Shown: positions 18,343 through 28,311, numbered from the stretch's first letter. The stretch is 64,000 nt of DNA from Paramuribaculum sp. (GCA_029060545.1 JAIDTT010000082.1:1-64000); one strand, 5' to 3'. The notes: generated by a model not told the origin, from the sequence alone. A program made the numbers and translations.

Positions 18343-18852
18343 ATGACGAAGGTACTATTGCTTATATCCGCCTTGCTGAATATTGCAACCATGACCGCAC
18401 GTACAGACATTCCGGCGATCGATGTGCACTCACACGTGGTCACTGATGAGTATATACTATGTGCATACGGCTGCAATCAGCCGGAAACCGACAACAATAT
18501 GTGTGACAAATCAGCAATGCAACCCGACGGCATAGTGCGCCTGTCGAAAATCCGGGTACACCCAGAATATCTCGAGGAGTATATGAGGTATGCTATGGAG
18601 GTAGGTACCACATCACTGGAGACAGAACCCGGCGTACTGACTATGTATGCGGTAGCCGACAAAGATAATCCCTGCAACATCACCATACTGGAGACATACG
18701 CAAGCGCGGAAGCATATAGAAGCCATATCGCATCCGAGCACTTTCAGAAATACAAACAGGGCACTATCCACATGGTCGACTCGCTCGTGCTCGACGACGT
18801 GACGCCTCTCAATCCCGACAATCGAATAATCAATTTTATTGACAGAAAATGA
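18343..18852 (+). CDS. Exported quinol/antibiotic-biosynthesis monooxygenase-like (ABM) protein with amidohydrolase-like N-terminal stub
   Basis: IPAIDVHSHVVTDEYI stub followed by ABM pattern VRLSKIRVHPEYLEEYMRYAMEVGTTSLETEPGVLTMYAVADKDNPCNITILETYASAEAYRSHIASEHFQKY. Confidence 0.65.
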   Translation: MTKVLLLISALLNIATMTARTDIPAIDVHSHVVTDEYILCAYGCNQPETDNNMCDKSAMQPDGIVRLSKIRVHPEYLEEYMRYAMEVGTTSLETEPGVLTMYAVADKDNPCNITILETYASAEAYRSHIASEHFQKYKQGTIHMVDSLVLDDVTPLNPDNRIINFIDRK

Positions 18853-19673
18853 ATCGAATAATCATTTACATCACACTGAGTTTAATCACAATATTACCGA
18901 CTATGGCACAACAGAAGATAGTACAGACGGCCGGGCGCCAGCAGCTCGGCGATTTCGCGCCGGAATTCGCGCGCCTCAACGACGATGTGCTCTTCGGCGA
19001 AGTGTGGAGCCGCAACGATCTGCTGTCGCTGCGCGACCGCAGCCTCGTCACCATCACCTCGCTCATCTCGCAGGGCATCACCGACACATCACTCACCTAC
19101 CATCTCCAGGAGGCTAAGAAAAACGGCATCACGCGGACCGAAATAGCAGAGATTCTCACCCACATAGCCTTCTACGCCGGCTGGCCCAAGGCCTGGGGGG
19201 CATTCCGACTTGCCAAAGATGTATGGGCCGGCGACATCAAGGGCGACGATGCGCGCGCCACTTTTGCCCGCACGATGATATTCCCCATCGGTGAGCCCAA
19301 TACGGCTTACGCCAAATACTTCACCGGCCGTAGCTGGCTGGCACAGATATCGACCGACCAAATACCCTTCGCCAACGTGACCTTCGAGCCGGGATGCCGC
19401 AACAACTGGCATATCCATAAGGCAACGACCGGCGGCGGTCAGATGCTCGTAGGCGTGGCAGGCCGCGGATGGTATCAGGAAGAGGGCAAACCGGCCGTGG
19501 AGATACTGCCCGGCACTGTGATCAACATTCCGGCCAACGTAAAGCACTGGCACGGAGCAGCCAAAGACTCATGGTTTGCTCATCTGGCGTTTGCCGTCCC
19601 CGGCGAGGAGACGGACAACGTATGGCTTGAACCAGTAAGCGACGAGCAGTACGACGCCATCGAAAACCGCTAA
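18849..19673 (+). CDS. Carboxymuconolactone decarboxylase-like / cupin fusion protein
   Basis: CMD: EVWSRNDLLSLRDRSLVTITSLISQG...HIAFYAGWPKAWGAF; cupin: NVTFEPGCRNNWHIHKATTGGGQMLVGVAGRGWYQEEGKPAVEILPGTVINIPANVKHWHGA. Confidence 0.88.
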   Translation: MNRIIIYITLSLITILPTMAQQKIVQTAGRQQLGDFAPEFARLNDDVLFGEVWSRNDLLSLRDRSLVTITSLISQGITDTSLTYHLQEAKKNGITRTEIAEILTHIAFYAGWPKAWGAFRLAKDVWAGDIKGDDARATFARTMIFPIGEPNTAYAKYFTGRSWLAQISTDQIPFANVTFEPGCRNNWHIHKATTGGGQMLVGVAGRGWYQEEGKPAVEILPGTVINIPANVKHWHGAAKDSWFAHLAFAVPGEETDNVWLEPVSDEQYDAIENR

Positions 19674-19752
19674 GCCTACACACCCTATAAATCGACTATA
19701 TCGGCCTGCATCCCCTCGGATCGCAGGCCGTAATCTTGCCGGTATAGTGGCA

Positions 19753-19854
19753 TTTTTAACGTGAAATACTTCTGTATCCAAGGAAAAAACGCGAACTTTG
19801 CACCCGCATTGATTGCGTCAATGTGCAATAATCGCCCGCTAATGACGTTAAAAA
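19753..19854. repeat. 10-bp inverted repeat (TTTTTAACGT / ACGTTAAAAA) bracketing the leader of the EPS locus
   Basis: TTTTTAACGT 19753-19762 and ACGTTAAAAA 19845-19854. Confidence 0.4.
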
Positions 19855-19911
19855 CTTTATAAACCAGTCTACTATCCTCCCCTACTATTCAGCCCATAGA
19901 ACAACAAGAAT

Positions 19912-21345
19912 ATGGATAAACCCGATTCTCTCGGACATAAAGCAACAAAAGGCGCGATATGGGCTGCCGCCGACAAATTTGGATCAATGGGCTTACAGTT
20001 CTTGGTCAATCTAATTTTAGCGCGCCTTCTAGTGCCTGAAGATTTCGGTATCATCGGTATGCTCGCAATCTTCATCGCAGTTTCCCAGACACTGATTGAC
20101 GGTGGATTTACATCCGCTCTTATCCAGAAAAAAAGTCCCTCTCAGGCTGATTTTTCAACTATATTCTACTGGAACTCGGCTATTTCTCTACTTTTATATC
20201 TTATCCTTTTTGCCTCGGCTCCATACATTGGTGATTTCTACAACAATGACCTCTTATGTCCTGTGCTACGCACCATCGGCATAACCCTGATCTTTAACTC
20301 GGTTAATGCGATCCTCACGGCTCGTCTTCGCAAACAACTATCATTCAAGACCATCGCCGCTACAAACATCCTTTCTTTCACGTTGGGAGGTTCCGTAGGT
20401 ATCTCATTGGCATTTAACGGCTGGGGAGTATGGAGTCTGGTGATCATGCAGATTACCAATGGGATCTGCGCAATGATAATATTCTCTATTATCACTCACT
20501 GGCTCCCATCGCTCTGCTTCTCTAAAAAGTCATTTAAAGAATTATTTGGCTTCGGAGGATATATTCTTGCAGCCAACGTGCTCCAGACGACGTGTCAGAA
20601 TCTACAAGGTCTGATTATCGGCAAGCGGTTTTCGGCTGTCCAGATGGGATATTATTCTCAGGCATATAAACTGGATCAGGTCACGAGTTACTCATTGCCG
20701 TATATCATCGTGCAGGTGATGTACCCGGTATATTCTTCGATACAAGATGATAAAGTGCGACTGCAAAATATGCTCCTCATGAATATACGGACAATATCCT
20801 TTGTGATATTTCCCATTCTGGGATTCCTTATGGTCATATCCACGCCTTTGATTCACTTCCTTTATGGGTCGCAATGGATCGAATGCGCTCCATATTTCAG
20901 CATATTGTGTGTCGGCGGCCTTTTCGCTTGCCTGCAGAATATCAACTTTTATGCCGTGGCTGCTATGGGACGGAGCCGCGAGTTATTTTTCTGGAGTTTC
21001 TATAAGTGGAGTGTGCTTATAGCAGCCCTATTCATCGGAGCGTTGTTCGGTATGTACGGGATTCTCTGGGGAATGACCGTCAGCAATCTGAATATATATC
21101 TCACAAATGCCATGCTCGCCAATAAATATGTGGGACTGAAACTCACTACTCAATTGCGAACTCTAATCCCGGCTCTTACCATAGTCACGATTGCAATTGT
21201 ATTGTCCTATATCGTATTGGAAATCCATGTATTCCTGACAGCCATAATATTTCTCGTCACGTATCTTATAGGCTCATACGTTTTTAATCGCCAGTCTATG
21301 ACGGAATCACTAAGCCTTATAAACTCCATTATCTCTAGAAAATGA
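19912..21345 (+). CDS. Lipopolysaccharide/EPS flippase (MOP superfamily, Wzx-like)
   Basis: GAIWAAADKFGSMGLQFLVNLILARLLVPEDFGIIGMLAIFIAVSQTLIDGGFTSALIQK; multi-TM. Confidence 0.88.
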   Translation: MDKPDSLGHKATKGAIWAAADKFGSMGLQFLVNLILARLLVPEDFGIIGMLAIFIAVSQTLIDGGFTSALIQKKSPSQADFSTIFYWNSAISLLLYLILFASAPYIGDFYNNDLLCPVLRTIGITLIFNSVNAILTARLRKQLSFKTIAATNILSFTLGGSVGISLAFNGWGVWSLVIMQITNGICAMIIFSIITHWLPSLCFSKKSFKELFGFGGYILAANVLQTTCQNLQGLIIGKRFSAVQMGYYSQAYKLDQVTSYSLPYIIVQVMYPVYSSIQDDKVRLQNMLLMNIRTISFVIFPILGFLMVISTPLIHFLYGSQWIECAPYFSILCVGGLFACLQNINFYAVAAMGRSRELFFWSFYKWSVLIAALFIGALFGMYGILWGMTVSNLNIYLTNAMLANKYVGLKLTTQLRTLIPALTIVTIAIVLSYIVLEIHVFLTAIIFLVTYLIGSYVFNRQSMTESLSLINSIISRK

Positions 21346-22181
21346 TAGACTCCACACTACAGAAACAACTACGCGACAAATTCAATCCCGAGGGATCAAG
21401 ATTGAGGAATCTGCAGTTGCGAATTGTAGAAATTCTCGAATACATCGATTCGATATGCAAAAAAAACGGCATTAAATACTGTGCCTCTTCGGGTACTTGT
21501 CTCGGCGCAGCTCGTCATGGCGGCTTTATACCCTGGGACGACGACGGTGATGTGGAAATGACGCAGAACGAATACCGACGTTTTCGCAAGGCTGTGATAG
21601 CCGATAATAATCCGCGGTTCAGATTCTACGATCACTCTGACGATCCGGAATATGTGGTAAGGTTCGGAAAAGTAATAGACCTCAAGCCCATTGATGTGGG
21701 AAATCCGAAGTTGGATGCGGTAAGCCAATATGTGAGTCATAAAGGAGCCTACGTCGACATCCTGATTCTTGCTCCATCCAATTCCAAGTTCTTACACTAT
21801 ATCGGCGGCCGACTGCACAGGATCTTCCTACTTCGGCTAAACTATATCCGTACAGCATGGCTGAGAAGAGGACTTAAGCGGATTAACTTCTTCCTATTCG
21901 ACAGACTGGTGTATCCACTGATGCAATGCATACAAAGACCATGGGCCGGAGATACGATGCGCCATATCACGGGGGTGGAATTCACGCCCGTAAGAAGTCG
22001 GATGATGCTGGAGAACACCATTCGGATACCGTTTGAATCAATCAAAATATCTGTCCCTGAAAATTATGAGGCATACCTGACCAATCTCTACGGCGACTAC
22101 AACCGCATCCCTGATATCGAAGAACTTACTCCCCATATGGCCGGGATAAATGACACTTCCGGCGACAAGCAGGCGGATTAG
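21342..22181 (+). CDS. LicD-family phosphotransferase
   Basis: ILEYIDSICKKNGIKYCASSGTCLGAARHGGFIPWDDDGDVEMTQNEYRRF. Confidence 0.87.
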   Translation: MIDSTLQKQLRDKFNPEGSRLRNLQLRIVEILEYIDSICKKNGIKYCASSGTCLGAARHGGFIPWDDDGDVEMTQNEYRRFRKAVIADNNPRFRFYDHSDDPEYVVRFGKVIDLKPIDVGNPKLDAVSQYVSHKGAYVDILILAPSNSKFLHYIGGRLHRIFLLRLNYIRTAWLRRGLKRINFFLFDRLVYPLMQCIQRPWAGDTMRHITGVEFTPVRSRMMLENTIRIPFESIKISVPENYEAYLTNLYGDYNRIPDIEELTPHMAGINDTSGDKQAD

Positions 22182-22187
22182 GCTCAA

Positions 22188-22943
22188 TTACTTTCGCAAA
22201 CTCCGACGTAAATTTATTATACTCTCGGTGAGTTTCGATCCTAATATTTTCTTGATTTTTTCGCGATACTTCGGCCACCCGGACACCCATGATGCCGCCC
22301 AATGATGGATAGACACGGTATTATCGGTTATCTGCAGCCTACGCGCATCGCCATGTATAGGGCAAAAGAAGTCTACCGGATATATCTTCACGCAGCCCAG
22401 ATCCTGGATTTCAGGCGTGAACCGGAGGCCTTTTCCCTTGAGTAGATCAGTAGTATATTCGACTATAGTGGTCTGATTGAGAGATCCGTCGGATTTACAG
22501 AATTGCATAGTATCATATAGATCAAGTATCTCTTTATACAATTCCGAGCCTGCGGGGGCTCCAATCCCGGAGCCAGGATTTACAGATAGGTATATACCTT
22601 TCTCTTTCGCCTCCTCGCAGGTAGTCTCACACCCCATAAAAGACCCGGCTTCAATAATCCGATCCATATTGCGGATCACCTCCACGTCCGTATCGAAGTA
22701 GAGTCCACCGTATTTGTAGAGAATCCAGAAGCGAGCGTAATCACTCACAAACGCATACTTTTTAGCTTCATAAGCCTGAGCAGTGTACGGAATAATATTT
22801 ACGTCGAAGTTCGACTCATTCCACTCCTGGATTTCATAGTCGGGGAGGTATTTCTTCCACGACCGGATACACTTGCGTGCGAGTTTGGGTAATGGTTTAC
22901 CGCCAAACCAGCAGTAATGAATTACTTTAGGGATCGAACTCAT
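22188..22943 (-). CDS. Glycosyltransferase with DXD motif (GT32-like, capsular polysaccharide synthesis)
   Basis: IPKVIHYCWFGGKPLPKLARKCIRSWKKYLPDYEIQEWNESNFD...SDYARFWILYKYGGLYFDTDVEV. Confidence 0.9.
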   Translation of the reverse strand: MSSIPKVIHYCWFGGKPLPKLARKCIRSWKKYLPDYEIQEWNESNFDVNIIPYTAQAYEAKKYAFVSDYARFWILYKYGGLYFDTDVEVIRNMDRIIEAGSFMGCETTCEEAKEKGIYLSVNPGSGIGAPAGSELYKEILDLYDTMQFCKSDGSLNQTTIVEYTTDLLKGKGLRFTPEIQDLGCVKIYPVDFFCPIHGDARRLQITDNTVSIHHWAASWVSGWPKYREKIKKILGSKLTESIINLRRSLRK

Positions 22944-23051
22944 CAGACTTTAATTATTGATACCACTACAAAAATAGCCCTTTTACACGACATTACCAAA
23001 CCACACAATATCACACGCAGGCACTACGTTTTTATTCTAAAATCCGTTTCG

Positions 23052-24101
23052 ATGAACCAATCCGTTTCCAATTGCGACCGTACATACCGCTATGAGACCA
23101 TTGATATTGCAAAGGCGTTTGCAATAATACTCGTAGTGATAGGGCACTTCCAATCTGCATATATGCCCGAGGGGTATGAGACTATGCGGTCCGTCATCTA
23201 CCTCTTCCATATGCCGCTGTTCGTGTTCGTAAGCGGTTTTCTCTATCAGGCCACATGGCGTCAGATGCCATACAGGGCGTTCATCCTCAAGAAGTTCAAG
23301 CGGCTGATGATCCCTTATTTTACGGCATCTGTAATTATTATCGGCCTGAAAATGATATCAGCGGAACGCTTGCCGATGGAAAACCCCGTATCGTGGTATT
23401 CCCTTATAGAGATGTTCTATCTGCCCTCAGCCGGATTCTTCCTGTGGTTTATATGGGCTCTATGGTGGATGATGGTACTTATCCCACTTTTCAAGACACC
23501 GAAAGCGCGGATATGCCTCTTTATTGTCGCATTGGGGCTGCATTTTTGCTCAGATGACCTTACTGACATATTCTGTATTAGGGAGTTTGCGAATATGCTG
23601 GTATTCTTCAGTGGCGGAACCGTAGTATCAGACTATATGCGTCGCAACAACATACGATCCTTCTCCGCCGTATGGCATCTGATTGCCATAGTTTCATTCA
23701 TATTAATAGCAACTTTGATCACCGGACATTACATATCCCTCTCAGGGGTGGGGGATCGCATTCTGGCATTTGCAGCTAATATTTCAGGAATAGCGATGTT
23801 TATAGCTCTCTCATATTATTGGCGCACGACAGCGTCATCGTTTTTACTGAAAGTTACCTATTCAATTGCGACATATTCGTTCCTCATCTACCTTCTTCAC
23901 ACTACATTTGAGGGCTTCGCAAAAGGCGTCCTGTTTAAGATCGGATGGTTTGAGTTCCATCCGGCAATGCTTACCGCCTGGTTTGGAGCGGCAATAGTGG
24001 TTACAGCAGGTATATGCATACCATGGCTGCTTGGCAGATTTGTCTTATCCCGTTGGCATTCGCTCTCCTTTCTGTTTGGTATTCAGTATCGGGGAAACTA
24101 A
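23052..24101 (+). CDS. Acyltransferase family 3 (polysaccharide O-acyltransferase)
   Basis: RYETIDIAKAFAIILVVIGHFQ...VIYLFHMPLFVFVSGFLYQ; multi-TM. Confidence 0.85.
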   Translation: MNQSVSNCDRTYRYETIDIAKAFAIILVVIGHFQSAYMPEGYETMRSVIYLFHMPLFVFVSGFLYQATWRQMPYRAFILKKFKRLMIPYFTASVIIIGLKMISAERLPMENPVSWYSLIEMFYLPSAGFFLWFIWALWWMMVLIPLFKTPKARICLFIVALGLHFCSDDLTDIFCIREFANMLVFFSGGTVVSDYMRRNNIRSFSAVWHLIAIVSFILIATLITGHYISLSGVGDRILAFAANISGIAMFIALSYYWRTTASSFLLKVTYSIATYSFLIYLLHTTFEGFAKGVLFKIGWFEFHPAMLTAWFGAAIVVTAGICIPWLLGRFVLSRWHSLSFLFGIQYRGN

Positions 24102-24179
24102 ACTATTACTTTTGTGTAATTAATTTATAATATAAGGCCACCACATTCGTTATATCTAACGGATCCAAATCACAAAAAA

Positions 24180-24980
24180 ATGAAACCATCTCACATACTT
24201 CTTGCTATCTCCATAATATTTGCACTCTCATCCTGCAAGACAAAGCACGACCTCGCATATTTCACCGATATAGAAGACCAGACGCAAGGGCTCCTGACCA
24301 CCCAGCAATACACTACAAAAATAGAGCCTGAGAGTGAATTGGTTATCATTGTGAAGTCCAAAGAGATGGCCGCGTCGGCTCAATTCAATCTACCATATAT
24401 CAATCCGGTGTACGATGGCACTAAGGAAATGCAATCCACGCCAATGCAACAGACATATATGGTCAACGACAAAGGCAACATCGACTTCCCGGTGCTTGGT
24501 ACAATACACGTGGAAGGTATGACCATCTACGAACTCAAGGACTATCTTGTAGATCGCCTGAAACAATATATCAAGGAACCTATGGTGACAGTCTCGGCAA
24601 TAGGGTATCAAATCTCTGTAATAGGAGAAGTAGGAATGCCAAAAACAATAACTACACGCTCGGATCGATTCAACATACTCGAGGCGTTAGCAAGTTGCGG
24701 AGATCTAACAGATTATGCTCGACGCGACAACATCCTCGTAATGCGTCGCACCGCTGACAATCAGATTGAATACGGGCGTCTCAACCTTGCGTCGAGTGAA
24801 ATAACCAAGTCGCCATACTTCTGGCTCAAGAATCACGACATCATCGTGGTGGAGCCAAATGGCATCAAGCAAGATAATTCGAAAGTCAATCAGCACAATT
24901 CATATCGCCTATCAGTGATATCATCAATCCTGGGTATATGCTCAGTGGTAGCATCTGTGATCATTGCCACCGTTAAATAA
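24180..24980 (+). CDS. Polysaccharide biosynthesis/export lipoprotein (Wza-like)
   Basis: FALSSCKTKHDLAYF lipobox; YMVNDKGNIDFPVLGTIHVEGMTIYELKDYLVDRLKQYIKEPMVTVSAIGYQISVIGEVGMP. Confidence 0.88.
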   Translation: MKPSHILLAISIIFALSSCKTKHDLAYFTDIEDQTQGLLTTQQYTTKIEPESELVIIVKSKEMAASAQFNLPYINPVYDGTKEMQSTPMQQTYMVNDKGNIDFPVLGTIHVEGMTIYELKDYLVDRLKQYIKEPMVTVSAIGYQISVIGEVGMPKTITTRSDRFNILEALASCGDLTDYARRDNILVMRRTADNQIEYGRLNLASSEITKSPYFWLKNHDIIVVEPNGIKQDNSKVNQHNSYRLSVISSILGICSVVASVIIATVK

Positions 24981-25002
24981 ACTTTTCAGTTGCCGCACCT
25001 GT

Positions 25003-26250
25003 ATGCTTAGCCTCAACAGGATATGCTGCTATATTATCATCTTGGGACTCATTTTTATGATCCCAAGTACTTATCTTGTCTCTTTTCTTGACGAGCTCGT
25101 ATCGTTTTCGCTGATCGGCATCACCCTGCTTGATTGTATTTTTAACAACAGCTGGAAGAGATACGGCTTGTTATGGTCAATAGCGGCAATCATCACAGTA
25201 TATGCTGTATACTCTTGCTCCCTTTCATATAACACGCTACGCTATATAATGCTCGACTGGGTAATCGAATTAAAACCGTTTATCCCATTCTGCGTGCTTT
25301 TTGCTATCGGGCCAACTTTCACAGCAAAAGAAAAAAGGATAATCCGAGGTATATGCTGGATCAATATCTTTATCATCGCAATTTGTTTTGCAGGAGGGAA
25401 TAAAATGGTTGAACTCGTGATGTATCATCCAGCCTTCCCATCGATGTATGCTCTGGTATGCGGTATGTTTTACTACTACTGTTCGATTGATCCGACAACA
25501 AACGCAGTACCGACAAATAAGCAATGGACCGCGCTCGCGATGATGGCTGTAGGTATATTCGGATTAAAAGCAAAATTCTTTGCGACTTTTATACTCGCCA
25601 TTTATCTAATAAGATTTTATAAACCCGGTCTATTCAAACAATTTTCACTCCGCCACTTTATTATTCTGCTTTTTCTTGCAGGTGCTGTGATTGCATCAAC
25701 GTGGAACAAATTCAACTACTATTTCCTTCAAGGCGACACAGGTACTTTCGATCCAAGAACCATCGAATCGTTTGCCCGCCCGGTGCTTTATATGACCGGT
25801 GGCCTCATATTCATAGATCATTTCCCATTCGGTTCGGGGCTGGCATCATTCGCCTCATTTGCGTCTGCCGAGAATTATTCCCGGATATATTATGAGTACG
25901 GCATAAGCAATGTCCACGGTCTTTCGCCCAATCATCCGGTATTTATATGCGATGCATTCTACCCGTCGTTGGCCCAGTTCGGTATAATCGGCGTGATTCT
26001 TTTCATATATTTCTGGATATATATTTATAAATTCCTGCGTGTATACGTACGGACTGATCCTTATTACTACAGGCCACAATTCATCACCGGTAGCCTGATA
26101 ATAATATTTATACTTGTGGAATCCACCACCGCAACCACATTCACCCAAATGGGCGGTATGATTACGATGTGCCTACTCGGTATGTGCTGTGCCGGAGGAC
26201 GTAGCCTTATGCAATCCAGCAATCAAAAATCGGAAATAAAAAAAATATAA
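25003..26250 (+). CDS. O-antigen polymerase/ligase-like membrane protein (Wzy-like)
   Basis: Multi-TM, large loop with LIFIDHFPFGSGLASFASFASAENYSRIYYEYGISNVHGLSPNHPVFICDAFYPSLAQFGIIG. Confidence 0.72.
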   Translation: MLSLNRICCYIIILGLIFMIPSTYLVSFLDELVSFSLIGITLLDCIFNNSWKRYGLLWSIAAIITVYAVYSCSLSYNTLRYIMLDWVIELKPFIPFCVLFAIGPTFTAKEKRIIRGICWINIFIIAICFAGGNKMVELVMYHPAFPSMYALVCGMFYYYCSIDPTTNAVPTNKQWTALAMMAVGIFGLKAKFFATFILAIYLIRFYKPGLFKQFSLRHFIILLFLAGAVIASTWNKFNYYFLQGDTGTFDPRTIESFARPVLYMTGGLIFIDHFPFGSGLASFASFASAENYSRIYYEYGISNVHGLSPNHPVFICDAFYPSLAQFGIIGVILFIYFWIYIYKFLRVYVRTDPYYYRPQFITGSLIIIFILVESTTATTFTQMGGMITMCLLGMCCAGGRSLMQSSNQKSEIKKI

Positions 26251-26262
26251 ATACAACTTAAT

Positions 26263-28290
26263 ATGCAACAAGAAGAGACCAAGATCGATACCCGACGTTT
26301 CTGGCGAGCCGCGAAGCAATGGCGTTGGCTGTTAATAGCCGGTACAATCATTCTGACAGCCGCAGGTACATGGTTCGGCTTCACTCGACTCACCAAATAT
26401 GATATTATGGGTGAGGTGCTCATTGGCGACAATAGCGCAGACAGCGACGCAAGTGCCGGCGGATTGCAGCAGATGATGCGTACATTTTCCGTAGGAGGAT
26501 TTGCCGGAACAGGTGTGAACAACGAGCTCATGATTCTTGGAAGCCACGATGTAATGCTCCGCACGGTGAGAGCACTCGATCTAAATCGTGTATACATGGC
26601 AAAAGATGTTAATGGAACGAGAAGTAGACTCTATAAGAATATCCCGGTACGCGTAGAAGCTCCGGCGGAGCAGTTCGACACCCTTTCGACCGCCTTCAAT
26701 ATCAAGATCGAGTTTCTCGATAATGGCAAAGCAAACGTAAAGGCTACCAAAGGTTTTTTCAAAACTCTACTTGCCGAAGCCGAAGGCATCACTTTCCCTT
26801 ATATGCTGGAAACCCCATTTGGCAACTACCAGCTTATACAGTCCGACGACAATGCCACTAATAAGTTCAAGGAGCTCAAAGTTGGTGTATATGGTAATGA
26901 AATTGCCGCTGAAATGCTGTTTGACCAGGTGAAGTCAAGCCAACCCGACCGACTTGCCGACGTAATATCAGTAGAATACCAATCCGATAATGCTGAATTA
27001 GGTATAGCAATAGTTAACGGCATAATGGGCGAGTACAATGCTAAACGCCGCGATAGGCTTCATGAATCCTCTGAGATATCTATCCAATACTACGACGAGC
27101 GTATAGCTGAAACTTTCGCAGCCCTTCAGGATGCAGAGCGTAAAGTCAAAGAATACCAGAAGAGCAACGAACTCATGGGTCTTGACTCCGAACTCGGTCT
27201 GCTCGTTGGCGACGCTTATGCATCGCGACAGGATATCCGCTCAACACATTACAATATTGCCTACTACGAGACGGTACTCGACATCCTCAAAAACCGACTC
27301 AACGACGATGTGATCATTCCTTCAATAGAAACACTTGGAGATGCAAATGTAGATGCCTTCAATGCCGCTATACATGCTCGCCGTGATTTGAAAAGATCTG
27401 CTACAGAGGATAACGATGCACTAATTCAACTCAACAAGAAAATTGCAGAACTCCGCGACCTTATCATTGAAAACTCCACCAAGCAACTCGCTAAATACAA
27501 AAAAGATCTTGCTCATAAAGAGGCTCTTGCCGCAACTGCGGAAACACGTCTCGACAAATACCCCGAATACCAGCTCGAGCTCTCAAACATCGCCCGCAAC
27601 AACGGACATCTCAACGCACTCTACTCTTATCTCGTGAATCAGCGTGAGAGCGCCGTGCTCCAGCATTATTCCAATGTCAATATCGGATTTGTGTTCCAGC
27701 CCGCATACGTGGATAAGACCAGCGGTGTGCTAAAACGACTAATCTGGCCTGTTGCCGCACTCCTCTTCTCTATATTCTGCTGCTGCTGCTGGTGCCTGCT
27801 TATGATGTGGTGCTCGCGCAAAGTAAATGATCCTATGGATCTAACCAAACTCGGAATTGAAAACAAGTCAATAAAATTCGACGGCCACATGGATTCCATT
27901 CACAGACTGCGCAATCTTATTACGGCCAAACCCGACATAAGAGTCATTTACTTCAATGCACTCAACGACACAGAAGATATGCGACAGCCGTTTGTCGACT
28001 CACTTCTATCAATCGGCCGCTCAGTGGAAGTTCTCGATGGATTTGCCAACAATGATGCAATCCTCACCCCGGATACCCTACGGCAGATTGAGTCTGCTCT
28101 ACGCACCACAGACTACGTCATAGTCTGCGTGGCAGACCCCGAAAAAGTGTTTGATCTTGAAAACGCCATCGATGCCGCCAATGCCGCCATGCTTCTCACC
28201 CTACGCAGCGGTAAACTTACACGTGAACAGCTTAAGCAAATCCTCAAAGGCCAGACCGCTGATAAGATTTTCACTCTAATTATCGCCTGA
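26263..28290 (+). CDS. Chain-length determinant / Wzc-like protein with degenerate kinase domain
   Basis: N-terminal Wzz TM region, coiled coil, GNVR-like segment, second TM; C-terminal BY-kinase-like fold without Walker A. Confidence 0.78.
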   Translation: MQQEETKIDTRRFWRAAKQWRWLLIAGTIILTAAGTWFGFTRLTKYDIMGEVLIGDNSADSDASAGGLQQMMRTFSVGGFAGTGVNNELMILGSHDVMLRTVRALDLNRVYMAKDVNGTRSRLYKNIPVRVEAPAEQFDTLSTAFNIKIEFLDNGKANVKATKGFFKTLLAEAEGITFPYMLETPFGNYQLIQSDDNATNKFKELKVGVYGNEIAAEMLFDQVKSSQPDRLADVISVEYQSDNAELGIAIVNGIMGEYNAKRRDRLHESSEISIQYYDERIAETFAALQDAERKVKEYQKSNELMGLDSELGLLVGDAYASRQDIRSTHYNIAYYETVLDILKNRLNDDVIIPSIETLGDANVDAFNAAIHARRDLKRSATEDNDALIQLNKKIAELRDLIIENSTKQLAKYKKDLAHKEALAATAETRLDKYPEYQLELSNIARNNGHLNALYSYLVNQRESAVLQHYSNVNIGFVFQPAYVDKTSGVLKRLIWPVAALLFSIFCCCCWCLLMMWCSRKVNDPMDLTKLGIENKSIKFDGHMDSIHRLRNLITAKPDIRVIYFNALNDTEDMRQPFVDSLLSIGRSVEVLDGFANNDAILTPDTLRQIESALRTTDYVIVCVADPEKVFDLENAIDAANAAMLLTLRSGKLTREQLKQILKGQTADKIFTLIIA

Positions 28291-28311
28291 CAGTATATAA
28301 TTCAAGACTAT

